Shown here: positions 19,134 to 27,369 of the stretch, one piece after another
Layout of the letters: each line of letters begins with the position of its first letter
How positions within the stretch are numbered: the stretch's first letter is position 1
Assembly: GCA_049115715.1 (NCBI GenBank)
Contig: JAGDZQ010000030.1
Location: 1 to 64,000, forward strand
Origin: JAMZMI01 sp049115715
Lineage (GTDB): Bacteria; Bacteroidota; Bacteroidia; Cytophagales; Cyclobacteriaceae
Reading direction: 5' to 3'
Length of the DNA: 64,000 bases
Translations under genes and position numbers: made by a program
The notes under the pieces: generated by a model
Databases searched by the model: none
What the model was told of the DNA's origin: nothing
The model's input: the letters and a program-made list of their open reading frames with translations, nothing else

Positions 19134-19914
19134 TTAATTTCTTTTTTTCAGGTTCAGAAAAACTCCAAGACTCATAAAAAACTTCTTGTGGTTAGTTCCT
19201 GTCAAGCTATTTCCCCTGAAATTGTTTAGCGAATACCCAAACTTGGTGTTTAGTCCAAAGTGTCCTTTGTATAAGCTTGATTCGATGAATGGATCAAATA
19301 TAAAACCATCAAAGCTTTTATCAGAAAAGTTTTCATTAGTTCCGTAGATGTAATCCTTAAAATCATAATAGGTTAATCTAGTGCCAAAAGAGATTCTTAT
19401 ATTTCTATCATTTTTTAATCGAAAATTAATCGTTGGTTGAATCTGGTACTTTTGAGTTCTTGTTTTTGAAAAGTAATCTTCTCCTCTCGTAAGATCTAAA
19501 ATAAGTATCGTTTGATGATCCCACTCATCGGAAGAACCAAATGAACGAATTGGCTCAACACTTCTTGTCTGTCCTACTCCTACTCCCCCCCACTAACTCA
19601 AATTGCATTCCATTTTTCAAATCCTTATAATAGACCAGAGAAATATCTCTATAAACAAGTCTGGAAAAATAATTACTGGATCCTTTTCCCGTCAAATGAG
19701 TCTTAACCCCGAGTGACTTTACGGGAGACCAAGCCATGTCCAAATCATAGACGTCATCTAGCACACGCCAGTCCGCGCCCATGTTGGCCTTTACATTGAA
19801 GTCTCCTTTTTGCTCCAAACCAGAAGTTCCGGGTAAATTATTGATATAGTTAATCGGTGCACTACATGAAAATGTGAGCACAAGAATTACAAGCAGTATC
19901 GAAAATTTGATCAT
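19134..19914 (-). pseudogene. lipoprotein/beta-barrel gene interrupted by a frameshift in a G7 run
   Basis: The 5' part encodes a lipoprotein (lipobox LTFSC, Cys17) and reads MIKFSILLVILVLTF... up to ELVGG, then hits a stop about ten codons later. The frame is broken at a run of seven G on the minus strand (19585-19591). With six G, the frame stays open for about 150 more codons to the TAA at 19134-19136. It then reads GVGVGQTRSVEPIRSFG..., with strand-like segments such as YQIQPTINFRL and IRISFGTRLTYYDF and an end FFMSLGVFLNLKKRN. The repaired product would be 259 residues, probably an outer-membrane beta-barrel-like lipoprotein. Sequencing error, phase variation and true inactivation all remain possible. 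Confidence 0.8.
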
Positions 19915-19992
19915 GGTTCTTATTTAAAGGTAATAATTTTAAGTAGGAATCAATTTTTGTGAATTGCACCAAAAAGAATACTTCGTATAAAA

Positions 19993-21150
19993 ATGAAAAT
20001 CCTCTATATCCATCAGTATTTTAAAACTCCAGAAGAAGGTGGATGTACGAGATCCTACCATTTAGCGAAAGGGCTAATAGCGGGAGGCTATGAGGTGGAA
20101 ATGATCACCTCACATGATAGCAAGCAGTCTGTAGAGAACATCGATGGCATAAAAGTAAGATATCTTCATATTCCCTATAGCAATCACTTTGGCTTCCTCA
20201 AAAGGATGCATGCTTTTTACAGATTTGTAAAATTGGCTATTCGAGAATCAGAGAAAGTCAGCAATGTAGATCTCGCTTATGTGATGACAACCCCCCTAAG
20301 TACAGGATTGATTGCTCAGCATCTAAAGAAAAAGAGAGGCATTCCTTATTACTTCGAAGTTGGAGACTTGTGGCCAGAAGCTCCTGTTCAAATGGGAGTG
20401 GTGAAAAACCACTTCTTAAAATCAATGCTTTATCGATTTGAAAGAACTTGTTATCGAGAGGCAAAAAGGGTTGTTGCACTATCTCCTGACATTAGAGATT
20501 ATATCAAGCAAATAGTTCCTGAATCTAAGATTGATCTTGTTACCAATATTTCTCACTGTGAATACTACGAACCTAAATTCAATGTTAAAGTCTTCACAAA
20601 CGAAAACACCTTTCGGATCGGTTACTTTGGAACATTGGGGAAAGCCAATGGCTTGGAGGTTTTCTTAAATCTTGCCAAGGAATCTGAAAAAACATCTTTG
20701 CCAATAGAGTTTCACATTATGGGAGAGGGGAGCGAGTTGGAGAATCTACAAAAAATTGCAAATCAATCTCCTAATGTCCTTTTCCATGATTTTGGGTCAA
20801 AAGAAAAGGTCAAGGAGATGCTTGACCAAATGGATGGAATTTATGTTTCATTCAAAAACATACCTGTATTGAGTACTGGAAGCCCCAATAAATTTTTTGA
20901 TGGGCTTGCTGCAGGGAAATTGATCGTTATAAATTTCAAAGGATGGATAAAACAAGTCATTGAATCCAGCAATTGTGGATTTTATCACTCTCCAGAAAGC
21001 ACTAGGGAGTTTGTTGATGGCATCAAATCCTATATAGATAATCCTGAAACCCTTGTCGATGCCCAAAAAAATGCTCGGAAACTTGGTGAAAGTAGCTTTG
21101 ATAAAAAGCAATTGATAGCAAAACTCATAAAGTCAATAACTATATCTTAA
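19993..21150 (+). CDS. family 4 glycosyltransferase
   Basis: A 385-residue cytoplasmic glycosyltransferase of the GT-B fold. The N-terminal acceptor domain begins with ILYIHQYFKTPEEGG and includes YYFEVGDLWPEAPVQMG, typical of the WbuB/WcaI-like group that builds surface polysaccharides. The C-terminal donor domain has RIGYFGTLGKANGLEVFL and GEGSELENL. The usual E-x7-E region is represented around STGSPNKFFDGLAAGK. It stands alone between a minus-strand lipoprotein gene and gldB, outside any visible polysaccharide cluster, so its sugar donor and acceptor are unknown. Confidence 0.9.
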   Translation: MKILYIHQYFKTPEEGGCTRSYHLAKGLIAGGYEVEMITSHDSKQSVENIDGIKVRYLHIPYSNHFGFLKRMHAFYRFVKLAIRESEKVSNVDLAYVMTTPLSTGLIAQHLKKKRGIPYYFEVGDLWPEAPVQMGVVKNHFLKSMLYRFERTCYREAKRVVALSPDIRDYIKQIVPESKIDLVTNISHCEYYEPKFNVKVFTNENTFRIGYFGTLGKANGLEVFLNLAKESEKTSLPIEFHIMGEGSELENLQKIANQSPNVLFHDFGSKEKVKEMLDQMDGIYVSFKNIPVLSTGSPNKFFDGLAAGKLIVINFKGWIKQVIESSNCGFYHSPESTREFVDGIKSYIDNPETLVDAQKNARKLGESSFDKKQLIAKLIKSITIS

Positions 21151-21209
21151 GTTCACTTAAAAGAGAATGGCAGTATAAGCATAAAGCTCTACTTTTCACT
21201 GATGGATTC

Positions 21210-22190
21210 TTATCCTTTCGGCTTATAACCGGATAGTCTGAAAATTTTGTCATTGTCTTTTTCACCGATAAGACTTTTGATATCAACATCATTATTTGAC
21301 ATGTAAGACTCTACAATCTGCCACCCAATCCAGGCTCCTATTCTTCCAGGGCATTGCTGACTGATTTCATATACGTTGGGTCTCTCTCCTAAAAATTTTC
21401 GTTTCGTAAGATGGTTCGATTCATAAAGAACTTCGTTCTCAACAAAATTTGCCCAAATCACAGCGTGGTTATCTTCAGCCATTTTTAATTCCATAGGAGT
21501 ATACCCCATGATAATTGAGTCTGGCGTGCATGGCATCAGCTGGCCGAGTAAGTAAAAACTCTTTCCAAAATCTATCATTTCGGAGAGAAGTGTTTCTTTC
21601 TTTCCTTTCGATACATAGGATCCGCTCAAAAATTTTATAATCGTGATGGGCAGGTGTTCTTTGTCATATCTACTCAAAATATACTTGGGAATATTAGCAG
21701 GAGGGTAGGCGGCATCATCTCCTATATAATAGTCTAGCCCAACTATAAGGAGGCTATCCGAAATATATAAATCATTGTAAAGTCCTGTGACAACAGTCTG
21801 AAGTCGCGGAATTTTCATTTCTGGAAAGAGGCTCTTCATTCTTCCCAAAGAAGCCTCAAGTGTCGTCTCAACTGAAGACATGTCTTCAAATTCCGACTTG
21901 GCTTGTCCGTACAATGTGTCGATCGAAGGCTCTTTTGTCAATTTGTAAAATTTGTCCGCTAATACAGAGTAGTTCGGGTATTCATCCGCATCCAAAAAGA
22001 GTCTCGAAAAGGAAGGATTGCTCTTCAAAACCTCCTCGACTTCCGCAGAAGAATTCGATCCAAACAGATCAGCTTCTATTCTGTCAATTGTCAAATCAAC
22101 CGGTTCGCCTTCTATTGAAGTCTGTCTACATTCCTGTCCTGAGCATGATCCTAAGAAAAGAGCCCCGATCATTATGATTACTGCACGCAT
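21210..22190 (-). CDS. gldB: gliding motility lipoprotein GldB
   Basis: A 326-residue lipoprotein. I chose the ATG at 22190 because it gives a signal peptide ending in the lipobox FLGSC (Cys16). Family features are seen in YYIGDDAAYPPANIPKYI, in QQCPGRIGAWIGWQIVESYM and in the ending IFRLSGYKP. GldB is required for gliding in Flavobacterium johnsoniae and is thought to act at the membrane with the GldKLMN machinery. The gene is divergent from an outer-membrane protein gene, with only 46 bases between the starts. Assignment rests on motif recognition. Confidence 0.88.
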   Translation of the reverse strand: MRAVIIMIGALFLGSCSGQECRQTSIEGEPVDLTIDRIEADLFGSNSSAEVEEVLKSNPSFSRLFLDADEYPNYSVLADKFYKLTKEPSIDTLYGQAKSEFEDMSSVETTLEASLGRMKSLFPEMKIPRLQTVVTGLYNDLYISDSLLIVGLDYYIGDDAAYPPANIPKYILSRYDKEHLPITIIKFLSGSYVSKGKKETLLSEMIDFGKSFYLLGQLMPCTPDSIIMGYTPMELKMAEDNHAVIWANFVENEVLYESNHLTKRKFLGERPNVYEISQQCPGRIGAWIGWQIVESYMSNNDVDIKSLIGEKDNDKIFRLSGYKPKG

Positions 22191-22236
22191 AGTCTTTAAT
22201 TTTAAGTTCCCAAAAATAGCATTTCTAACATTGCAC

Positions 22237-22893
22237 ATGAGAAAGTTTATCATAATAGTCGCTCTGATTTCTGTTTCCTTATTAAGCAACGCTCAATCAA
22301 AGTTGGGATTGAAGTTTTCGCCAATTATTTCATCGAATAGAGTAGCATTGGTTGATAGCCTTTACGATGTAAAATCGAGTGGCTCAAATGGAACATTTTC
22401 GGTAGGGCTAATCTACGATCACGAAATCACCGAAACGTACTTTTTAAGTACAGGGCTAATTTTTCTACCTAAAAAAACGAGTTTTTCTGTTTCAAGCGAG
22501 GAAGCTTCAACTCCACTTCCTAGTGGTCTAAATCCTCGAGAAACGTATAGACTGCAATATCTCCAGGTTCCGATTACACTGAAGCTTTTTACAAATGAAG
22601 TAATGCCAGATGGACGTGTGTTTTTTCAGGTGGGGACGGCTCTTGAGGTTCTCGTTAACAATGAGCCGATGAAAGAAGATTACGATCTGGTGAAAGACTT
22701 TAAAAACACAGATTTCTCCGTGATTCTTGGTAGCGGATTTGAATATCGTGCAGGAATCAATACCACATTGTTTGCTGAAGTCTCTTATCAGAGAGGACTT
22801 GTCAATCAAATAAAAGCTCTTCGAGAAAATTTTCAAGAAGAGCTTTTTATAAGAAGTAATATTGTTGCTATTGACTTGGGGATCAAGTTTTAA
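22237..22893 (+). CDS. outer-membrane beta-barrel protein, PorT-like family
   Basis: A 218-residue exported protein. The ATG at 22237 opens a clear signal peptide (MRKFIIIVALISVSLLSNAQ); longer frames run into gldB on the other strand. The mature part alternates hydrophobic strands and ends in the aromatic terminus VAIDLGIKF expected for barrel insertion. Strand-like pieces include GLKFSPIISSNR, FSVGLIYDHEI, YLQVPITLKLF and FAEVSYQRGLVNQI. This matches the Bacteroidota outer-membrane beta-barrel family that includes PorT, a type IX secretion component, but membership of that subgroup is not established. Its 3' end overlaps the RNase G gene by four bases, tail to tail. Confidence 0.85.
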   Translation: MRKFIIIVALISVSLLSNAQSKLGLKFSPIISSNRVALVDSLYDVKSSGSNGTFSVGLIYDHEITETYFLSTGLIFLPKKTSFSVSSEEASTPLPSGLNPRETYRLQYLQVPITLKLFTNEVMPDGRVFFQVGTALEVLVNNEPMKEDYDLVKDFKNTDFSVILGSGFEYRAGINTTLFAEVSYQRGLVNQIKALRENFQEELFIRSNIVAIDLGIKF

Positions 22894-24440
22894 GTTTCGA
22901 TCAATTCCCCTCTATCATTTAATACATTGTATTCTGTAATAGCTAGAGATGAGTCTTCTATCAAGTTGACCCACTTTTGATATTTGAAGTACCATTTTAC
23001 CCTTTTGGAAATAATCCCCTTAGTAAAGAATGAGTGTAAAAATGGATGAATACTTAACGTAAGTTTTCCTTCATTCTGATTCTTCATGACCAAATCAATT
23101 GTATTCTCGATTTGATCCGCGATCATAATAGATGCAGAAATCTGACCTGATCCACCACATGAAGGACAAACCTCGCGTGTAGCAATATTCAGTTCTGGTC
23201 TTACTCTTTGTCTTGTGATCTGAAGCAATCCAAATTTCGAAAGAGGCAATACAGTATGCTTAGATCGGTCATCTTTCATCTCGGCCTTAATCCGATCGAA
23301 AACCTTCTTGCGATTTTCCGCCTTTCGCATATCGATAAAGTCAACCACAATGATTCCACCCATATCTCTAAGTCGCAACTGTCTTGCGACTTCTGCTGCT
23401 GCTTCGAGATTTACAGTAAGTGCCGTGTTTTCCTGATTATCCTCTCTATTGGACTTGTTGCCACTGTTGACATCTACTACATGTAGTGCTTCGGTATGCT
23501 CAATAATTAGATATCCACCACTGGGAATGCTAACGCTTTTGCCAAAAGACATCTTGAGTTGCTTCTCAACTCCATATGCTTCAAAGGCTTTGACCTTGCT
23601 GCCATGGAATTTTAGAATTTTCTCTTTGTCTGGTGCTATCTTTTGGATATACGATTTGATCTCACCGTGAAGTTCTTTATCATCAACTATGATGCTATCG
23701 AAAGATTCATTGAGAACGTCACGTAGGATTGTGTTTGCTCGGTTGATTTCACCGATTACCTTATCTCTAGGGTTTGCTGTTCTTAAGGTTTTGATGCCTT
23801 TATCCCAAGTGTCTACAAGATTTCTTAAGTCGCTATCGAGCTCCTTTACGTCCTTACCTTGGGCGACTGTGCGAATAATAACGCCGAAATTTTCGGGCTT
23901 GATAGAACTGATTAATCGCTGAAGTCTCTTCCGCTCTGCGGAATCGCTAATTTTTTTGGAAACGCTTACTGCGTTAGAAAATGGTACCAGTACGATATAT
24001 CGCCCGGCAATTGACAACTCACAAGAAAGTCTGGGTCCTTTGGTTGAAATGGGTTCTTTAGCTATCTGAACCAGTATTTTCTGGTTTTTGGTAAGCACCT
24101 GATTGATTTTTCCGAGCTTATTAATATCTGGTTCATGACTGAATCCAGTCAGCTTAGAGCTTGCGCTCTTTCTGTTTAATACAAGCTTTGAAAATTTATT
24201 TAGGGATTGAACCTGTGGACCTAAGTCGAGATAGTGCAAAAACGCATCTTTTTCATATCCAATGTCTATGAAAGCAGCATTGAGCCCCTGCACTACCTTT
24301 TTTACTGTACCCAAATAGATATCACCAACATTGAAAACGTTACCATCTTGTTCTTGATGGTACTCTACAAGTTGCTTATTCTTTAGAAGGGCAATCCGAC
24401 ATCCTTTTTGAGTTGAGTTTAATACTAGTTCAGTACTCAC
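22890..24440 (-). CDS. rng: ribonuclease G/E family
   Basis: A 516-residue endoribonuclease of the RNase G type, lacking the RNase E C-terminal scaffold. An S1 domain near residues 35-100 (GDIYLGTVKKVVQGLNAAF, GYEKDAFLHYLDLG) is followed by the catalytic domain. The catalytic domain has the magnesium-binding Asp pair in HVVDVNSGNKS and GGIIVVDFIDM. The zinc-link motif CPSCGGSG is present. The start is GTG at 24440. In bacteria it matures rRNA and degrades mRNA. It is followed upstream by the 29-residue basic protein gene, with 27 bases between them. Confidence 0.95.
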   Translation of the reverse strand: MSTELVLNSTQKGCRIALLKNKQLVEYHQEQDGNVFNVGDIYLGTVKKVVQGLNAAFIDIGYEKDAFLHYLDLGPQVQSLNKFSKLVLNRKSASSKLTGFSHEPDINKLGKINQVLTKNQKILVQIAKEPISTKGPRLSCELSIAGRYIVLVPFSNAVSVSKKISDSAERKRLQRLISSIKPENFGVIIRTVAQGKDVKELDSDLRNLVDTWDKGIKTLRTANPRDKVIGEINRANTILRDVLNESFDSIIVDDKELHGEIKSYIQKIAPDKEKILKFHGSKVKAFEAYGVEKQLKMSFGKSVSIPSGGYLIIEHTEALHVVDVNSGNKSNREDNQENTALTVNLEAAAEVARQLRLRDMGGIIVVDFIDMRKAENRKKVFDRIKAEMKDDRSKHTVLPLSKFGLLQITRQRVRPELNIATREVCPSCGGSGQISASIMIADQIENTIDLVMKNQNEGKLTLSIHPFLHSFFTKGIISKRVKWYFKYQKWVNLIEDSSLAITEYNVLNDRGELIET

Positions 24441-24467
24441 TACTCAAATATTTAAAATGTTCGGATA

Positions 24468-24557
24468 TTATTTTTTCTTATGTCTGTTTTTTCTAAGTCT
24501 TTTCTTTCTCTTGTGAGTAGAAATCTTATGTCTTTTTCTTTTTTTACCGCAAGGCAT
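24468..24557 (-). CDS. 29-residue basic protein, AURKAIP1/COX24-domain type
   Basis: A very short gene. It reads MPCGKKRKRHKISTHKRKK and ends in RKNRHKKK, then TAA. More than half the residues are Lys or Arg. I recognise this as the short Bacteroidota protein annotated with the AURKAIP1/COX24 domain, which is related to the C-terminal part of the mitochondrial ribosomal protein mS38. A role on the small ribosomal subunit is therefore likely but inferred. It sits between the TPR gene and RNase G on the same strand with gaps of 20 and 27 bases. Confidence 0.85.
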   Translation of the reverse strand: MPCGKKRKRHKISTHKRKKRLRKNRHKKK

Positions 24558-24577
24558 AATTCTTGTTTTTTAGTTAC

Positions 24578-25369
24578 TTAAATACTTTCTAATTCTTTTA
24601 TATAATTAGAAGCTGTTGCTTTTAGGGCTTTATTAGCTTCCTCAAATTCCAAATATCTCTTGAAGGTTTTAATGCCTTCTGCGCTCTCACCGGTTTCCAC
24701 GTATACAACACCTAGATAGAAGTGTGCTTCATGATCCGATTCATTCATCTCGATCAGCTTAATAAATCGATCTCTTGCACGATCCATCTGACCCGAACGA
24801 ATTGCCAATAAACCCAAATTGAAAATAGCTTCTCTATTTTCAGGCTCTTGTTCTAAAATCTCCCGAAGCATCATGATCCCCTGCATTGGGTTTTCTGATA
24901 CTACCAGAGTCATCGCGAACTTATTTCTTAAAGACATATTGCTCGAATCTTCAAGCATAAGTCTTTCTAAAATATCTCTGGTTTTGCTTCCTAAACCTGC
25001 CGCCTTCTTTTCATCGGAGGCTGTTTGAAAAGCTTTGTAATAAATCATCCCTGCTCTGTAACGACCAAAAAATGATGAATCCAAATTCAAAACCAATCTG
25101 GCGTATGCCTCTGCACTATCAACTAATTGATACTTCAGGTACACGCTCGCCAAAGAGTCCGCAAAGTTAATACTTTTTTCCTTACTTGATGATGATCCTA
25201 TTTGATTTCTAAGCGAGATAATTACCTCATTATCAGCGTCACTAACATTGAGTTCGTGAGGCATTACATCAGTTATCACATCATTCTCTACAGCTACTCT
25301 GGGTAGCTGATATAAAAAAATAACAAGAAGGACTCCTACAATTATTACAATAATCTGGTGCGTGCGCAT
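24578..25369 (-). CDS. membrane-anchored tetratricopeptide-repeat protein
   Basis: A 263-residue protein with an N-terminal membrane helix (about 5-24, IIVIIVGVLLVIFLYQL) and a periplasmic helical domain. TPR-like repeats are visible around residues 150-255, for example REAIFNLGLLAIRSGQMDRARDRF and HEAHFYLGVVYVETGESAEGIKTFKRYL, whose Gly/Ala/Tyr spacing fits the 34-residue consensus. Such proteins scaffold other complexes. The gene lies 15 bases downstream of the HU gene and upstream of the basic small protein and RNase G genes, so the four probably share a transcript. No specific function can be assigned. Confidence 0.85.
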   Translation of the reverse strand: MRTHQIIVIIVGVLLVIFLYQLPRVAVENDVITDVMPHELNVSDADNEVIISLRNQIGSSSSKEKSINFADSLASVYLKYQLVDSAEAYARLVLNLDSSFFGRYRAGMIYYKAFQTASDEKKAAGLGSKTRDILERLMLEDSSNMSLRNKFAMTLVVSENPMQGIMMLREILEQEPENREAIFNLGLLAIRSGQMDRARDRFIKLIEMNESDHEAHFYLGVVYVETGESAEGIKTFKRYLEFEEANKALKATASNYIKELESI

Positions 25370-25383
25370 AGGCTAAACCTCTA

Positions 25384-25674
25384 TTACAAGAGGTTTTTAC
25401 TGTTTTTGATTTTCTCTACGAAGATCTTAGACGGCTTAAAACTTGGCACGAAGTGCTCGTCGATTACTATTGCCGTGTTCTTTGAAATGTTTCGAGCGAT
25501 CTTTTTTGCTCTTTTCTTATTTACGAAACTGCCAAAGCCCCGTACGTAAATGTTCTCACCACCAGCCATAGAATTCTTGACTACTGAAAAAAAAGCCTCA
25601 ACACTTACCTGTACATCTGCCTTGTCAATCCCTGTTTTATCAGCAATTTCGTTTATCACATCCTGCTTCGTCAC
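25384..25674 (-). CDS. HU-family DNA-binding protein
   Basis: A 96-residue nucleoid protein. I take GTG at 25674 as the start because it gives the standard HU N-terminus (TKQDVINEIADKTGI); longer frames would run through the promoter region and the mutY start. The DNA-contacting arm region reads IYVRGFGSFVNKKRAKKIARN, and the C-terminus VPSFKPSKIFVEKI is typical. HU and IHF bend and compact DNA. The gene is divergent from mutY across about 100 bases that include a 16-bp palindrome. Confidence 0.93.
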   Translation of the reverse strand: MTKQDVINEIADKTGIDKADVQVSVEAFFSVVKNSMAGGENIYVRGFGSFVNKKRAKKIARNISKNTAIVIDEHFVPSFKPSKIFVEKIKNSKNLL

Positions 25675-25720
25675 AACTGTTTTTAATTTAATATTTAAAT
25701 ATCTCGCGTTTTTCCAGCGG

Positions 25721-25736
25721 CCAAATTTAAATTTGG
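25721..25736. promoter_or_regulatory. 16-bp palindrome with back-to-back TAnnTTTG elements
   Basis: CCAAATTTAAATTTGG is a perfect palindrome between the divergent HU and mutY genes. It contains TAAATTTG on both strands (plus 25728-25735, minus 25729-25722), matching the Bacteroidota -7 element in each direction. Leaders would be about 35 bases for mutY and about 40 for HU. It could be an overlapping pair of promoters, an operator, or both. Good -33 elements are not obvious. Confidence 0.45.
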
Positions 25737-25776
25737 CTTGGCAAATAAAAAACAATCCTCTGTATAAATAGCCTCC

Positions 25777-26814
25777 TTGCAAAGAATAAAAACACACTTT
25801 TCTGATACTCTAATCAACTGGTTTTCAAAAGCTAAGAGAGATTTGCCCTGGAGAGAAACCAAAAACCCCTATAGTATTTGGCTTTCTGAAATCATCTTAC
25901 AGCAAACCCGAGTAGAGCAGGGACTCCCATATTATCAACGTTTTTTGGAGCATCATCCGGATGTACATTCTCTTGCTCAATGCACTGAAAAAAATGTTCT
26001 CAAATTATGGGAGGGGCTTGGGTACTATTCTCGAGCTCGAAATCTGCATGCTACCGCAAAGTACGTTTCTGAGGAGCTTGATGGTGTTTTCCCAGATACT
26101 TATGATGGTCTAATCAAGCTAAAGGGTATAGGTCCATACACAGCTGCGGCCATTGCTTCCATTGCTTTTGGTGAGGCTACTCCGGTGGTAGATGGAAACG
26201 TATTTCGATTTGTCTCCCGGTACTTTGGGGTTGAAGATGATATTTCAAAACCGGCTACCAGAAAGGTTTTTGAGAATCTCCTAAAGACGTTTATTCCAGA
26301 AGATCAGCCCGGAGATTTCAATCAGGCAACCATGGAATACGGAGCTCGTGTATGCGCTCCATCACCAAAATGTAGTGAGTGTGTCTTTGTTCAGGGTTGC
26401 TTTGCGTATAAAAATAAGTCTTACCGCAGGCTTCCATTCAAATCTCAAAAAGTAAAAACTGAGGAGGTTTTTATGGATTATGTTATTTTCGAAAAGGAGG
26501 GAAATTATCTTCTACAAGCAAGAAATAAGGGGATTTGGAATGGTCTTTACCAGTTTCATCTAGATGAAAAAAAGAGTCCTCAACTTCTGATTGATAAATT
26601 TGGTGGTGAAATTACTCGCCAATCTGAAAAAGTTAAACATTTGCTGACGCATCGAAAACTGTGGGTTACGTTTACCCATGTGAGGATAGATGATCAAAAG
26701 GATTTTCGTCATATAGCTAAGGAATTGAGCTTGGAAATCTTTAGCAAAGAAGAAATGTTAACTTTGCCTAGACCAAAAGTGATCGTCAATTATTTGCAGG
26801 AAATGGTTAATTGA
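25777..26814 (+). CDS. mutY: A/G-specific adenine glycosylase
   Basis: A 345-residue base-excision enzyme that removes adenine mispaired with 8-oxoguanine. E38 (SEIILQQTRVEQG) and D139 (PVVDGNVFRFVSRYF) match the catalytic pair, and the helix-hairpin-helix is LKGIGPYTAAAIAS. The iron-sulfur loop Cys193, 199, 202, 208 has the C-x5-C-x2-C-x5-C pattern. A C-terminal NUDIX-like domain (about 225-345) contacts 8-oxoguanine. The start appears to be TTG at 25777. It heads a plus-strand run mutY-ssb-gldE-gldD, an order I know from other gliding Bacteroidota. Confidence 0.95.
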   Translation: MQRIKTHFSDTLINWFSKAKRDLPWRETKNPYSIWLSEIILQQTRVEQGLPYYQRFLEHHPDVHSLAQCTEKNVLKLWEGLGYYSRARNLHATAKYVSEELDGVFPDTYDGLIKLKGIGPYTAAAIASIAFGEATPVVDGNVFRFVSRYFGVEDDISKPATRKVFENLLKTFIPEDQPGDFNQATMEYGARVCAPSPKCSECVFVQGCFAYKNKSYRRLPFKSQKVKTEEVFMDYVIFEKEGNYLLQARNKGIWNGLYQFHLDEKKSPQLLIDKFGGEITRQSEKVKHLLTHRKLWVTFTHVRIDDQKDFRHIAKELSLEIFSKEEMLTLPRPKVIVNYLQEMVN

Positions 26815-26870
26815 CTAATTTTAATATTACATCGAAATCAACATTTAATTAAAGTCAATACGGAATAGAT

Positions 26871-27347
26871 ATGTCAGGAGTTAATAAGGTAATATTAGTA
26901 GGCAGATTAGGTAAAGAGCCAGAGGTGAGACACCTGGAAAACGGTGCTTCGGTGGCTAACTTTTCTATTGCTACTTCTGAGACATACAAGGATAGAAACA
27001 GCGGTGAGAGAAAAGAGCAAACCGAATGGCACAATATTGTACTTTGGAGAGGTCTGGCGGATGTTGCTGAGAAATACCTTAAGAAGGGTGACATGGTTTA
27101 CATAGAGGGTAAATTGAGAACTCGATCTTGGGAGAAAGATGGAATCACGAGATATACAACGGAAGTTGTAGGAGATAATATGACCATGCTTGGAGGAAAT
27201 CCAAGTGGACAGGGAGGAAATGCTTCTTATTCGCCTCCTCAAACTACTGAAGCTGCTCCAAGTCAACCGGCGGAAAGCTCGACCTCTGGTTCTTCTGGCT
27301 TCAATGCAACTCCTCAGGAACAGGCAACAGATGATTTGCCTTTCTGA
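26871..27347 (+). CDS. ssb: single-stranded DNA-binding protein
   Basis: A 158-residue SSB. The OB fold covers about residues 1-110 (NKVILVGRLGKEPEVR, VANFSIATSE, EQTEWHNIVLW, GDMVYIEGKLRTRSWEKDG). A Gly/Ser/Pro-rich linker follows, and the acidic tip DDLPF binds partner proteins such as RecG and RecO. It lies 56 bases after mutY and 22 before gldE on the same strand. Confidence 0.97.
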   Translation: MSGVNKVILVGRLGKEPEVRHLENGASVANFSIATSETYKDRNSGERKEQTEWHNIVLWRGLADVAEKYLKKGDMVYIEGKLRTRSWEKDGITRYTTEVVGDNMTMLGGNPSGQGGNASYSPPQTTEAAPSQPAESSTSGSSGFNATPQEQATDDLPF

Positions 27348-27369
27348 TGTTTAACTAAACACTCATTTT

